DNA of 64,000 nucleotides from Citrifermentans bremense (GTDB lineage Bacteria; Desulfobacterota; Desulfuromonadia; Geobacterales; Geobacteraceae). Positions 1 through 7,882 of the stretch are shown piece after piece. The DNA lies in contig NZ_AP023213.1 of assembly GCF_014218275.1 (NCBI RefSeq), positions 1,590,001 to 1,654,000 on the forward strand. The letters are read 5' to 3'. Position 1 is the first letter of the stretch. Each line of letters opens with the position of its first letter. Below the pieces are notes generated by a model that saw only the letters and a program-made list of their open reading frames with translations, was not told the DNA's origin and did not search any database. The position numbers and the translations under genes are program-made.

Positions 1-1
1 C

Positions 2-868
2 GCGGTCCGCGCCGTCCTCACCGCTGGTGGGCGTTCCTTCCGCCTGTGGCGGGTCACCGATATCAGGCGGCTGCCGGAGGTGGCGCGAGAGGCGGTGCGG
101 CTCGCCCGGCAGCAGCAGGGAACCGTAGTCGCCGCCGGGGGCGACGGTACCATCAACGCGGTGGTCCAGGAGGTGCTTCCTTCCGGCTGTCCTTTCGGGG
201 TCCTGCCCCAGGGCACCTTCAATTATTTCAGCCGCGCTCACGGAATACCGGTCGATACGAAGGAGGCCTCTGCGCTGCTTTTAAACGGTGTGCTGCGGCC
301 GGTTCAGGTGGGGCTGGTGAACCAGCGCCCTTTCCTGGTGAACGCAAGCCTCGGCCTTTATCCCAAGCTGCTGGAAAGGCGCGAGGTCCACAAGCAGAGA
401 TTCGGGCGCCACCGGCTGGTAGCTTTGCTGTCGGGGTTCGCGACCCTGCTCGCCCCTCCGCCGCAGCTGGTGCTGGCCCTTGACGATGGCGGGGGGAGCG
501 ACGTGATGCACATCTGCACTTTGGTGGTCGACAACAACCCGCTGCAGTTGCGGCAGGTGGGGTTGCCCGAGGAGCGCGCCCTGCAGCACGGGGAGCTGGC
601 GGCCATAGCGGTCAAGGCCCGGGGAGCGGGGCAACTGATCTCAGCCCTCGCGCTTGCCGCACTGGGGAAGCTGGGGGAGGCGGAGGGGGTGGAAGCGTTT
701 GCCTTCAAACGGCTCACGGTGAACCCGCTGCGCCCAAGCAGGCGCATCAAGGTGGCAACGGACGGCGAGGCCAAATGGATGGAGCCCCCGCTCGTGTTCC
801 AGGCGGCGCCCGAGTCGCTGCTGCTACTGGTCCCGCCTTTTGCACCGATGGGGGACGGTGGGGCGTGA
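2..868 (+). CDS. Diacylglycerol/sphingosine kinase-family protein (5' partial)
   Basis: The reading frame is open from the window edge, so the N-terminus is missing. The visible part carries the nucleotide-binding signature GGDGTIN, then a GVLPQGTFNYFSR segment, both typical of the DAGK catalytic domain (DgkB/YegS/BmrU group) that phosphorylates a lipid alcohol with ATP. The C-terminal half fits the beta-sandwich domain of this family. The lipid substrate cannot be read from sequence. Its stop codon overlaps the GTG start of the metallophosphoesterase gene, so the two are translationally coupled. The internal GTG at 80 is not the real start, because conserved sequence runs upstream of it. Confidence 0.85.
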   Translation, partial: AVRAVLTAGGRSFRLWRVTDIRRLPEVAREAVRLARQQQGTVVAAGGDGTINAVVQEVLPSGCPFGVLPQGTFNYFSRAHGIPVDTKEASALLLNGVLRPVQVGLVNQRPFLVNASLGLYPKLLERREVHKQRFGRHRLVALLSGFATLLAPPPQLVLALDDGGGSDVMHICTLVVDNNPLQLRQVGLPEERALQHGELAAIAVKARGAGQLISALALAALGKLGEAEGVEAFAFKRLTVNPLRPSRRIKVATDGEAKWMEPPLVFQAAPESLLLLVPPFAPMGDGGA

Positions 869-1665
869 GCGCCATCCTGCAGATATCCGACACCCACTTC
901 GGCACCCATACGTCTCCCGTGGTGGAGGCGCTGTTGCAACTGGCAGGGGAGCTTTGCCCGGATCTCCTGGTGCTCTCCGGGGACGTCACCCAGCGCGCCC
1001 GCGCCTCGCAGTTCCGGGCAGCCCTCGATTTTCTCAAGCGCATGCCGGTGCCACACCAACTGGTGCTTCCCGGCAACCACGACATCCCTTTTTACAACCT
1101 CCTCGGACGGCTCTTCTCACCCTACGGCAATTTCCAACGCAGCTTCGGCAGCGACCTGGAACCCGTGTTCGAGTCGCAAGATCTCCTGGTGGTGGGGGTT
1201 AACACGACGCGTCCCACACGCCATACGGTCGGCGAAGTTTCGCCGCAGCAGATCGAAGCGGTGGCACGCAGGCTAAAGGGAGCGTCCGTCAAACAACTGC
1301 GCGTCGTGGTGGCGCACCAGCCGGTGCGGGCCACCCGGGACAGCGACGTGAAAAACCTGTTGAGAAACCGCCAGGCCGCCGTCCACGCCTGGGCCCGGGC
1401 CGGCGCCGACCTGATCCTTGGGGGACACGTCCATCTCCCCCACGTGCGCCCCCTGAAGGAGGTCCACGAAATTTCCCGCCCCGTATGGTCCGTCCTTGCC
1501 GGAACCGCCGTCTCCCACCGGGTCCGCGGCGATGTCCCCAACTCCGTCAACCTGATCCGTTACCGAAAGGAAGATGAGCCCCGCAGCTGCCTGATCGAGC
1601 GCTGGGATTACGACGGCCACGGCGCCTTCGTTCTTTTCGAACGGCAGGCACTTCTCCTGCAATAG
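865..1665 (+). CDS. Calcineurin-like metallophosphoesterase
   Basis: A 266-residue protein of the binuclear-metal phosphoesterase superfamily. The metal-ligand motifs appear in order: DTHFG near residue 9, GDVTQ near 36, GNHD near 71 and GGHVH near 192. This resembles the CpdA/Icc-like group of phosphodiesterases, but the natural substrate is unknown. The GTG start is chosen because it overlaps the stop of the upstream lipid-kinase gene (GTGA) and places the first motif right at the N-terminus; longer upstream starts would run through the kinase gene. The coupling suggests a shared lipid or phosphoester-related role, which is inference. Confidence 0.87.
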   Translation: MSAILQISDTHFGTHTSPVVEALLQLAGELCPDLLVLSGDVTQRARASQFRAALDFLKRMPVPHQLVLPGNHDIPFYNLLGRLFSPYGNFQRSFGSDLEPVFESQDLLVVGVNTTRPTRHTVGEVSPQQIEAVARRLKGASVKQLRVVVAHQPVRATRDSDVKNLLRNRQAAVHAWARAGADLILGGHVHLPHVRPLKEVHEISRPVWSVLAGTAVSHRVRGDVPNSVNLIRYRKEDEPRSCLIERWDYDGHGAFVLFERQALLLQ

Positions 1666-1739
1666 GCCTGCTCCTCGGCCGCAGCGCAAAATTGGCATCT
1701 CCCCCGTCCCCTGACCCACGCAAGGGCAGGGGGCGACGC

Positions 1740-1759
1740 CGGCTTCACTGCCGTTTTTT
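1740..1759 (+). terminator. Weak intrinsic terminator candidate
   Basis: CGGC, a six-base loop, GCCG and then six T residues follow the metallophosphoesterase gene. The stem is only 4 bp. A second interrupted GC stem (CCCCTG/CAGGGG) sits about 20 bases before it. Confidence 0.4.
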
Positions 1760-1826
1760 CTCGTCAATGACGGTGCGGCTCGTCTAAAATAGTAGGGCAG
1801 AGAAAGTATGTGGAGAGGGATATTCA

Positions 1827-2258
1827 ATGCGGTACGGCAGAGGGAGGGGACATGTCAGGCAGGTGAAGAACGAGGTGCTGCGCCTGATACTCATAGGCGT
1901 CGGCTGGGTTTCTATTGTCTGCGCCCTTCTTGGGCTGTTTCTTCCACTGGTTCCCAGTGTCCCTTTCCTGCTGCTCGCGGTCTTCTGCTTCTCAAGGAGT
2001 TCTGAAAAGTTTCACCACTGGCTGGTAGAGCATCGGCATTTTGGCCCGCTCTTGAAGGACTACCTTGTGCACGGAGGGATATCGGTCAGGGCAAAGGCCG
2101 CTGCCATCTGCGCCGTCTGGATTTCCTTTCCGGTCTCGGCATTTTGGTTGGTGCAGAGCTCTTGGGCGCAGGTTCTCCTCTTGGCCATTGCGGCGGGAGT
2201 GACCGTCTGCCTGGTGCTTATTCCGACGCTTCCTGCTTCCCTGAAGCGAAAGGGGTAA
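1827..2258 (+). CDS. DUF454 (YbaN-like) inner-membrane protein
   Basis: A 143-residue protein with a hydrophobic segment near residues 20-50 containing the LGLFLPLVPSVPFLLLA pattern typical of DUF454/YbaN. An amphipathic stretch (FHHWLVEHRHFGPLLKDY) and two more membrane segments near residues 88-135 follow. The family is widespread but has no firmly assigned activity. The ATG at 1827 has a GGAGAGGG-type ribosome site about 7 bases upstream. A GTG at 1863 is an alternative start that would remove a basic N-terminal tail. The gene stands alone and ends before a strong hairpin at 2294. Confidence 0.82.
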   Translation: MRYGRGRGHVRQVKNEVLRLILIGVGWVSIVCALLGLFLPLVPSVPFLLLAVFCFSRSSEKFHHWLVEHRHFGPLLKDYLVHGGISVRAKAAAICAVWISFPVSAFWLVQSSWAQVLLLAIAAGVTVCLVLIPTLPASLKRKG

Positions 2259-2293
2259 AGCGGCTCCCTGCGAGGGGAAAAAGAGCGCGCAAA

Positions 2294-2323
2294 AAAGGGC
2301 AACCCGACGCCGGGTTGCCCTTT
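2294..2323. terminator. Bidirectional intrinsic terminator
   Basis: A perfect 13-bp inverted repeat (arms 2294-2306 and 2311-2323, loop ACGC) is flanked by A-runs on the left and T on the right. It sits between the convergent DUF454 and SH3-domain genes and can serve both. Confidence 0.8.
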
Positions 2324-2363
2324 AAAGGGAAATGGCAAGGGCCCTTGAGCCCCGCAACAGAAG

Positions 2364-2834
2364 TTACTTCCTGCGCCGCAAGGTCGACTTGATTTTCCTG
2401 ATCTCCTTGTGCATCTGCTGCATGTCGCGCTCGATGCCGAGGACGTTCAGGCGCAGTTCGGTGATCTGCATGGCGAGCTTCTCGTTGGAGGGGACCTCTT
2501 TCTGCGCTACGGTGGAAGGAGCCGCGTCGCTGACCTGCGTTGCCGGGGCCTCGGCCACCTGGGTCGGGGCGGAGGCGAGCGCCCAGCCGCCTACGTAACC
2601 GTTGAGCTTGCCGTCCTCAGAGGATACTTTAACCCATCCGCCAGAGCACTGCGCCGCCGTCACCTTGGTGTCCTTCTTCAGGATAGCCACCACCTTGGCC
2701 TTCTTGCTGGGGCTCTTCCTGAGCCTCATCTCCGGTGCGGTTATCGTGCAGAGGGTGCTTTCAGCCAGGGCTGGGACTGCAAAGGCGGCGACGGCTGCTG
2801 CTGCAAGTACGATGCTGCGGATGTGTTTTCTCAT
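2364..2834 (-). CDS. Secreted SH3-domain protein with C-terminal coiled coil
   Basis: A 156-residue protein with a clear Sec signal peptide (basic MRKHIR, hydrophobic core, ALA-type cleavage near residue 24). A bacterial SH3 (SH3_3-like) domain spans about residues 25-85 and contains the MRLRKSPSKKAKVVAIL and GWVKV patterns. A linker rich in Ala, Thr and Pro follows, then a heptad-like tail (about 112-150) ending in a basic RRRK. Such proteins usually bind cell wall or envelope components; no catalytic residues are seen. The start at 2834 is chosen over one 20 codons upstream because an AAGGAG site lies 7 bases before it and the signal peptide begins there. Confidence 0.82.
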   Translation of the reverse strand: MRKHIRSIVLAAAAVAAFAVPALAESTLCTITAPEMRLRKSPSKKAKVVAILKKDTKVTAAQCSGGWVKVSSEDGKLNGYVGGWALASAPTQVAEAPATQVSDAAPSTVAQKEVPSNEKLAMQITELRLNVLGIERDMQQMHKEIRKIKSTLRRRK

Positions 2835-3135
2835 GTTTTCTCCTTTGCTATGGGTATGGCAGACCATTCGGTCGATGATGAATAGCGTTTGCAACTGCTT
2901 GGTTTAATTCTCCTGCCAGGCAGGAGGTGTTGTTCTATTGAAACAAAGATTTTTTAATGGTCAAGATAATATCGCCAATATGAGAATTATTCAATAAAAA
3001 TGTTACTCGGCAGCGCTGTCGCAGACAGGGCGGCGGATAAGCCGCGAGCTGCGTTTTGTCCTTTTAGGACTGACATGGCTTTAGGGGCAACTACTGAGAG
3101 TATGTTGCTTAAGCTATGACACGTGCACCGTTTAG
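2835..3135. other. Noncoding gap with a short palindrome
   Basis: About 300 bases without a supported gene, AT-richer than its surroundings. It holds the presumed leader of the SH3-domain gene, including a 17-base palindrome (CTCCTGCC A GGCAGGAG, 2910-2926) whose minus-strand copy overlaps a potential ribosome-site-like sequence. A TTGACC element on the minus strand near 2960 could be part of its promoter. I see no riboswitch consensus here. Confidence 0.4.
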
Positions 3136-3432
3136 CTATCTAAGGCTTGCCTGCTGTACCGCGGCGCCACGCTTGGCCTGCCTTGACTTGATGTGATCTA
3201 TTTGCCGCATGACCCTGTTGTATTGCGCGATGGTGACATGATCCTGGGTAAGTTCCCGCCTTGCCACGGCCGCTATCTCAGCATCATGTTCCATTGCCGT
3301 ATGCAGTTTCGCGTAGTCGTAACTGGAAATTTCACAGTTCTCATGGTCGGCGCTTTTTCTCAAACCAGGGTTTGCAGCTAGCAGCGCAACAATAGAGATG
3401 AACAGTGCCAGGATAAAGGGGGTCTTTTCCAT
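3136..3432 (-). CDS. Small exported or membrane-anchored protein, unknown function
   Basis: A 98-residue protein that I do not assign to a family. Residues 1-20 form a hydrophobic N-terminal segment (TPFILALFISIVALLAA), either a signal peptide or an anchor. The remainder is hydrophilic and mostly helical (SYDYAKLHTAMEHDAEIAAVARRELTQ), with a basic C-terminus and one Cys. The ATG at 3432 is preferred over the one two codons upstream because GGAAGG is then 6 bases away. A good candidate FliA promoter lies about 85 bases upstream, so it may belong to the motility/chemotaxis regulon. The chemoreceptor gene next upstream on the same strand has its own terminator in between. Confidence 0.65.
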   Translation of the reverse strand: MEKTPFILALFISIVALLAANPGLRKSADHENCEISSYDYAKLHTAMEHDAEIAAVARRELTQDHVTIAQYNRVMRQIDHIKSRQAKRGAAVQQASLR

Positions 3433-3518
3433 CTTCATTCCTTCCGACCGGTTCCCAGTGCGGATTTATAGGGAAGCTACGTGTTCTTGCATTCGCTCTT
3501 TCCTACAGTTTTAATGTG

Positions 3519-3545
3519 TTATCGGCCGGTACCTCGGTTACTTAA
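3519..3545 (-). promoter_or_regulatory. Candidate sigma-28 (FliA) promoter for the small exported protein
   Basis: On the minus strand, TTAAGTAA (3545-3538), 11 bases, then GCCGATAA (3526-3519). The -10 half matches the FliA consensus GCCGATAA at 8/8, and the -35 half matches TAAAGTTT at 5/8, with the canonical 11-base spacing. Confidence 0.6.
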
Positions 3546-3553
3546 GAAAAACT

Positions 3554-3601
3554 TTGAAAAAAAACGGCGGCACATTGTGAAATACTCACGGTGCCGCCGC
3601 C
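3554..3601 (-). terminator. Intrinsic terminator of the chemoreceptor gene
   Basis: On the minus strand GCGGCGGCAC pairs with GTGCCGCC around a loop that itself contains GTGA/TCAC, followed directly by a run of eight T residues. It lies about 30 bases after the chemoreceptor stop codon. Confidence 0.82.
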
Positions 3602-3628
3602 ACGATCAGTTCTTCTGGTACGTACTAT

Positions 3629-6600
3629 TTAAAATCGCTCAAAACCGCTGTCATCCTGGTCCAGATCCAGCGACATCCCGACTGCCGTCTTACTGCGCAT
3701 GTCAGCCGGCGGGTTTCCCGCCTGGCTCAGCTTCTTTCCGGCCGGTTTGACGGCTGCCGGCCGCGCGGGTTTCACCAGTTGCTTTTTGGCCGACGCCTCG
3801 ACTCCCGCCACCCTGAAGAACCCGATGGAGTCCTGCAGCTGTTCCGCCTGGCTGGAAAGCTCTTCTGCGGTTGAGGACATCTCCTCCGATGCGGAGGCGT
3901 TTTGCTGGATCACGTGGTCGAGCTGCTGGATCGCCTTGTTGATCTGCTCCGCGCCGGTGTCCTGTTCGCGGCAGGCCGCGCTGATTTCCATCACCAGCTC
4001 GGCCGTTTTCTTGATGTCGGGAACCATCTGGTTCAGCATCTGGCCCGCCCTCTCGGCGATCTCCACGCTGCTAGAGGAAAGCCCGGAGATCTCCGCCGCC
4101 GCCTTCTGGCTGCGTTCTGCCAGCTTGCGCACCTCGGAGGCCACCACCGCGAACCCCTTGCCGTGCTCGCCGGCGCGCGCCGCCTCTATGGCGGCGTTCA
4201 AGGCGAGGAGGTTGGTCTGTCGTGCGATCTCCTCTATGATCGATATCTTCCCGGCGATCTCCTTCATGGCGTTGACGGTATGCTCGACCGCCTTCCCCCC
4301 TTCTTCGGCGTCTTTGGCGGATTTGGACGCTATCTTCTCCGTCTGCAGCGCGTTGTCCGCATTTTGCCTGATGTTGGAGGACATCTCCTCCATCGAGGAA
4401 GAGACCTCTTCCGCGGCCGCCGCCTGCTCGCTTGCCCCCTGCGACATCTGCTCGGAGCTGGAGGAGAGCTCCTGGCTTCCCGCGGCGACGTTGTCGGCTG
4501 CTCCCTTCACCTCGGAAACCACCTCGCTCAGCTTCAGCACCATGGCCTTCAGGGCGATCATCAGCTCGTCCTCGGGGGAGCGCTCCTTTATCTCGACGGT
4601 TAGATCCCCGCGTGCGATCTGCTTGGCCGCCTCGGCGATGTGCCTTGTCGCCTCGACTGAACTGTTGACTGCTGCGGCGATGGTGTCGAAGGTCCGTTTG
4701 GCCTCGTGCGTGTCGGCGTCTGCCGGTTCCGTCTCAAGCGTCACCGTGACGTCCCCCTTGGCGACCTTGTCCAGACCCTCGACCAGTTTCCTCGTTTCGT
4801 TGTTCTGATAGTCCGAGATCTTCTGCGCCTGGCGGGCGGCCTGTTTGATCGAGGTGAGATCGGTGACCACCTCGAGGACCCCAACTACCTTCCCGGCGGC
4901 GTCCTTGATCGGAACGCCGGTGTAGGAGATGTCGAGGTCGAGCCCGCCCGGGTGGGCGTCGGTCTCCCGTGTCGCCTCGCGACCGCCTGTGATCGCCTGG
5001 GCGCAGGCGCAGTTGGCCGTCTTGCAGTCGCTGGTGCAGAAGTGGTCGTAACACTTGGTGCCTAGCACCTGGGCCTGCGTCTTGCTGCCGACCTTGGCCC
5101 CCAGAGCGTTCATGTACAGCACGTTGAAGTCGCTGTCGATGATCATGGCCGGGCTCGGGATGTTGTCCAGGAAGCCGACCATGGTGGCCATGCTGTCGTT
5201 CATGCCCTGCACGATCTCCCGGTAGGCGCCCTGGTGCTTGCCGGCATCGGCGCGCGCGGTGATGCGTCCCTCCTTGGCTGCCTCAACCAGCGATCCCGCG
5301 TCCGCGTTGAGGGTCTTCAGCACCTCGACGCAGGTGTTCACCGCGCCGGCGAGCGACTCGAAGGTCTCCCTGGTCTTGCGGGTGTCCTCGTCACCTGTTT
5401 CCGTCCTGATCTCGAAGTCGATTTCCCCCTTGGCCAGTTTTTCGAGGGCGTGGACCAGTTTATTCGTCTCGCAGTCCTGGTACTCAGCGATCTTTTTGGC
5501 CAGCCGCGCCGCGTTCCTGATCGCGGTCTGGTCAGAAACCACCTCGAAGGCGCCCACGATGCGCCCCGCCTCGTCGCGAAGCGGCGTGCCGGAGTACGCG
5601 ATCTCCAGGTCGACGCCAGGAGCCGGATGCGCGTCCGTTTCGCTGTTGGCCACGGTGCCGCTTTGCATGGCCTTGCCGCAGGCGCAGTTGCCGGTCTTGC
5701 AGTCAGAGGTCTGGAAATGGTCGTGGCATTTCTGCCCCACCACCTGTGACGGCGTCTTGCCACCCACCTTCGCCGCGATCTCGTTCATGTAGAGGACGGT
5801 GAAGTCGGTGTCTATGATCATGGCCGGGGCCGGCATGTTGTCGAGCAGCCCCACCAGCCTGTTGATGGTCCCGTTGAAGCCGTCGATGATCTTTTTGTAT
5901 TCGCCGTGGTGCTGCGAAGCGTCGGCGCGCAGCGAGAGCTTCCCGTCGACCGCGGCCTTGGCAAGCATGTCCGCGTCCCGCGCCATCGCCTTTACCGCGC
6001 CGATGGTGATGTTCAGGTTCTTGGAGAGGACGTCCTGGTCCGACTTTGCCGTCAGTTCGAAGTCCAGGTCTCCGTTGGCGATTTTCTCCGCAGCCTTGGC
6101 CGCTTCGGCGACGTTGCCTATCATCTTGCCGAAGGCGGCGGCGAGCATCCCGGTTTCGTCCTCGGACTCCGCCTTAATCTCCACCTTGACGTCCCCCAGG
6201 GCAAGGGCATCGGCCGCGTCGATGACCTTGGCGATGTTCTTGCTGATCCGGGAGGAAACAAGGGAGCCGAAGCCGATGGCCACGAGGGCGAAGATGAGGG
6301 TCATGGCTGCAAGTTTCCAGCGCATGGCATCTATCACGGCATGCACGTCGTCCATGTACAGGCCGCTTCCGACCACCCAGCCCCAGGGTTTGTAGAGCTT
6401 GACGTAGGAGTCCTTTTCGGTGGCGGCCGTTTCCCCCGGCTTGGGCCAGAAGTAATGGACCATGCCGGATCCCTGGGCCTTGGCTGCGTTTGCCATCTCG
6501 ACGAAGATGGCTTTCCCCTCGGCATCCTTGTAGCCTGTTTGATCCTTACCTTCCAGTTCCGGCTTGATGGGGTGCATGACCATGACGGCGTCGAGCGTGG

Positions 6601-6898
6601 TGATCCAGAAGTACTCCTTCTGGTCGTAACGCATCGCCCTGATGCGGTCCTTGGCGCGCTTCTGGGCTTCCTCAAGGGTGAACTCCCCCTTTTGTGCCCT
6701 TTGATCGTACTCGGCAATCAACTCGTAGGGGAGGTCCACTACCGACTTGAGGGTTGCCTCTCTTTCGTGCAGTATCTCTTTTTCCAGTACAGGCATGAAG
6801 TAGAGGAAATTTATGGCGGTGATCATGACGATCATCACCGCGGAGATGCTCATAACCTTGGTGCCGATCTTCCAGTCCTTGAACTTCTTGATTCTCAT
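3629..6898 (-). CDS. Methyl-accepting chemotaxis protein, Cache-HAMP-PAS-PAS
   Basis: A 1089-residue chemoreceptor. TM1 is at about 13-35, then a single-Cache periplasmic sensor (about 40-190, with [13 protein letters not shown] and a [11 protein letters not shown] end), TM2 at about 197-215, and HAMP-type repeats (about 215-300). Two PAS domains follow (about 350-480 and 575-710), then a cytoplasmic signalling domain (about 790-1050) with the [22 protein letters not shown] hairpin region split across 3' sequence. Both PAS domains carry a Cys cluster (residues 391, 400, 405, 407 and 616, 621, 625, 630, 632). Cache domains in Geobacter receptors often bind small carboxylates; the ligand here is unknown. 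The start at 6898 has GGAGAG about 6 bases upstream. A near-perfect sigma-28 promoter precedes it. Confidence 0.9.
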   Translation of the reverse strand: MRIKKFKDWKIGTKVMSISAVMIVMITAINFLYFMPVLEKEILHEREATLKSVVDLPYELIAEYDQRAQKGEFTLEEAQKRAKDRIRAMRYDQKEYFWITTLDAVMVMHPIKPELEGKDQTGYKDAEGKAIFVEMANAAKAQGSGMVHYFWPKPGETAATEKDSYVKLYKPWGWVVGSGLYMDDVHAVIDAMRWKLAAMTLIFALVAIGFGSLVSSRISKNIAKVIDAADALALGDVKVEIKAESEDETGMLAAAFGKMIGNVAEAAKAAEKIANGDLDFELTAKSDQDVLSKNLNITIGAVKAMARDADMLAKAAVDGKLSLRADASQHHGEYKKIIDGFNGTINRLVGLLDNMPAPAMIIDTDFTVLYMNEIAAKVGGKTPSQVVGQKCHDHFQTSDCKTGNCACGKAMQSGTVANSETDAHPAPGVDLEIAYSGTPLRDEAGRIVGAFEVVSDQTAIRNAARLAKKIAEYQDCETNKLVHALEKLAKGEIDFEIRTETGDEDTRKTRETFESLAGAVNTCVEVLKTLNADAGSLVEAAKEGRITARADAGKHQGAYREIVQGMNDSMATMVGFLDNIPSPAMIIDSDFNVLYMNALGAKVGSKTQAQVLGTKCYDHFCTSDCKTANCACAQAITGGREATRETDAHPGGLDLDISYTGVPIKDAAGKVVGVLEVVTDLTSIKQAARQAQKISDYQNNETRKLVEGLDKVAKGDVTVTLETEPADADTHEAKRTFDTIAAAVNSSVEATRHIAEAAKQIARGDLTVEIKERSPEDELMIALKAMVLKLSEVVSEVKGAADNVAAGSQELSSSSEQMSQGASEQAAAAEEVSSSMEEMSSNIRQNADNALQTEKIASKSAKDAEEGGKAVEHTVNAMKEIAGKISIIEEIARQTNLLALNAAIEAARAGEHGKGFAVVASEVRKLAERSQKAAAEISGLSSSSVEIAERAGQMLNQMVPDIKKTAELVMEISAACREQDTGAEQINKAIQQLDHVIQQNASASEEMSSTAEELSSQAEQLQDSIGFFRVAGVEASAKKQLVKPARPAAVKPAGKKLSQAGNPPADMRSKTAVGMSLDLDQDDSGFERF

Positions 6899-6961
6899 GT
6901 GGGCTCTCCGGTGCTGAGGTTTGATGGTATCTGCAGGCATGGCGCGTGTCAGTCTCATTAA

Positions 6962-6988
6962 ATATCGGCTCGGGGCGGGTGAACTTTA
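6962..6988 (-). promoter_or_regulatory. Candidate sigma-28 (FliA) promoter for the Cache chemoreceptor
   Basis: On the minus strand, TAAAGTTC (6988-6981), exactly 11 bases, then GCCGATAT (6969-6962). Each half differs from the FliA consensus (TAAAGTTT / GCCGATAA) by one base. It lies about 64 bases before the chosen ATG. Confidence 0.78.
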
Positions 6989-7124
6989 TAGGGAAAACGA
7001 AAATTACTTTACAAAAAGGCGCGAAAAATTGGGTGGATGCGGCTATGCGGCGTGCGGGTGGGAAGACGGTTCGGCGAGGGGAGGGTTGATTCGGCGCTGA
7101 GGGAGGAAAAAACGGTGTGCAGGC

Positions 7125-7162
7125 AAGGCCCTGCGGTGACGGTTACGCCACCGCAGGGCCTT
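7125..7162 (-). terminator. Intrinsic terminator after the thioesterase gene
   Basis: A perfect 14-bp inverted repeat (7125-7138 with 7149-7162, 10-base loop) begins 4 bases after the thioesterase stop codon. On the minus strand a T-run (TTTTTTCC) follows about 15 bases further on. Confidence 0.72.
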
Positions 7163-7165
7163 GGT

Positions 7166-7654
7166 TTATTTGCCGGGGATGGTGATGCAGAGGCATTGCG
7201 CCTCGGCGTAGGTCGTCTCCCCGCAGAAGATGCGGCCGTGCACCATGATCTTGCGTCCTTCGACGGAGACAACGCGGCTTTCCACCGTGATCACGCGGCC
7301 CAGGGGGAGCATGTTGCGGAAGCTGACGTTGAGGTTTCCCACCACGATGGAGTACCCTGCCGCCCAACCGGCCAGCCCGAGGGCCTCGTCCATGATCGCT
7401 GCGACCGCACCGCCATGTGCGTGACCCGGGGGACCTTCGGCTTCAGGACCAAGCCAGAACCTCGCGTGGAGGTGCTTTTCGGCGTCGCGGTAGTAGCGGG
7501 CCCGGAAACGGTCTCCGCTTCTGTCGCCGGAGACAAAGCGCAGCGAATCACCCACCAGTGCAGGTGCGTCGAAAGGAGTCCAGCCTGCTTCGCCGCTCAG
7601 GTCGATCTCCGGTTCCATTTCCTCACAGGCTTTCCGTACGGTAGAACTAGGCAC
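7166..7654 (-). CDS. Hotdog-fold (PaaI/4HBT-like) thioesterase
   Basis: A 162-residue protein with a PaaI-type hotdog domain in its C-terminal two thirds. HAHGGAVAAIMDEALG (near residues 78-93) is the active-site helix region, followed by strands with LNVSFRNMLPLG and VVSVEGRKIMVHGRI. Members hydrolyse acyl-CoA thioesters; the acyl chain cannot be predicted. The start is GTG at 7654, with AAGGAG about 8 bases upstream. The gene stands alone with its own terminator. Its position near the acyl-CoA oxidation cluster may be meaningful but is not proof of a link. Confidence 0.82.
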   Translation of the reverse strand: MPSSTVRKACEEMEPEIDLSGEAGWTPFDAPALVGDSLRFVSGDRSGDRFRARYYRDAEKHLHARFWLGPEAEGPPGHAHGGAVAAIMDEALGLAGWAAGYSIVVGNLNVSFRNMLPLGRVITVESRVVSVEGRKIMVHGRIFCGETTYAEAQCLCITIPGK

Positions 7655-7812
7655 TCTGATTTCTCCTTAGCAGTTTTTTGTATACGTCAAGGTGCGGTAC
7701 CTTAGCAGATTTGCCCCTGGAAATAAAGGGGCGCTCCTCCCGCGAAGGCCTCCCCTGTAGGTCAAACTGTTGACATCGTTGAATTCCAGGCGCCGGAACA
7801 GGCGAAATCTAG

Positions 7813-7841
7813 TTGACACTTTCCGCTGCAAGGGGTAAAGA
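7813..7841 (+). promoter_or_regulatory. Candidate sigma-70 promoter of the histidine kinase gene
   Basis: TTGACA (7813-7818), a 17-base spacer and TAAAGA (7836-7841), about 40 bases before the kinase ATG. Confidence 0.5.
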
Positions 7842-7882
7842 AGGCTCACTCATCCTTACCCATTTGAAGCTGGAGCGAAGCC

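Noticed and set aside
2835-3135. c-di-GMP (GEMM) riboswitch, common in Geobacter
   Set aside because: I looked for the GGACGCAAAGCC-type core on both strands and did not find it; only a short palindrome is present.
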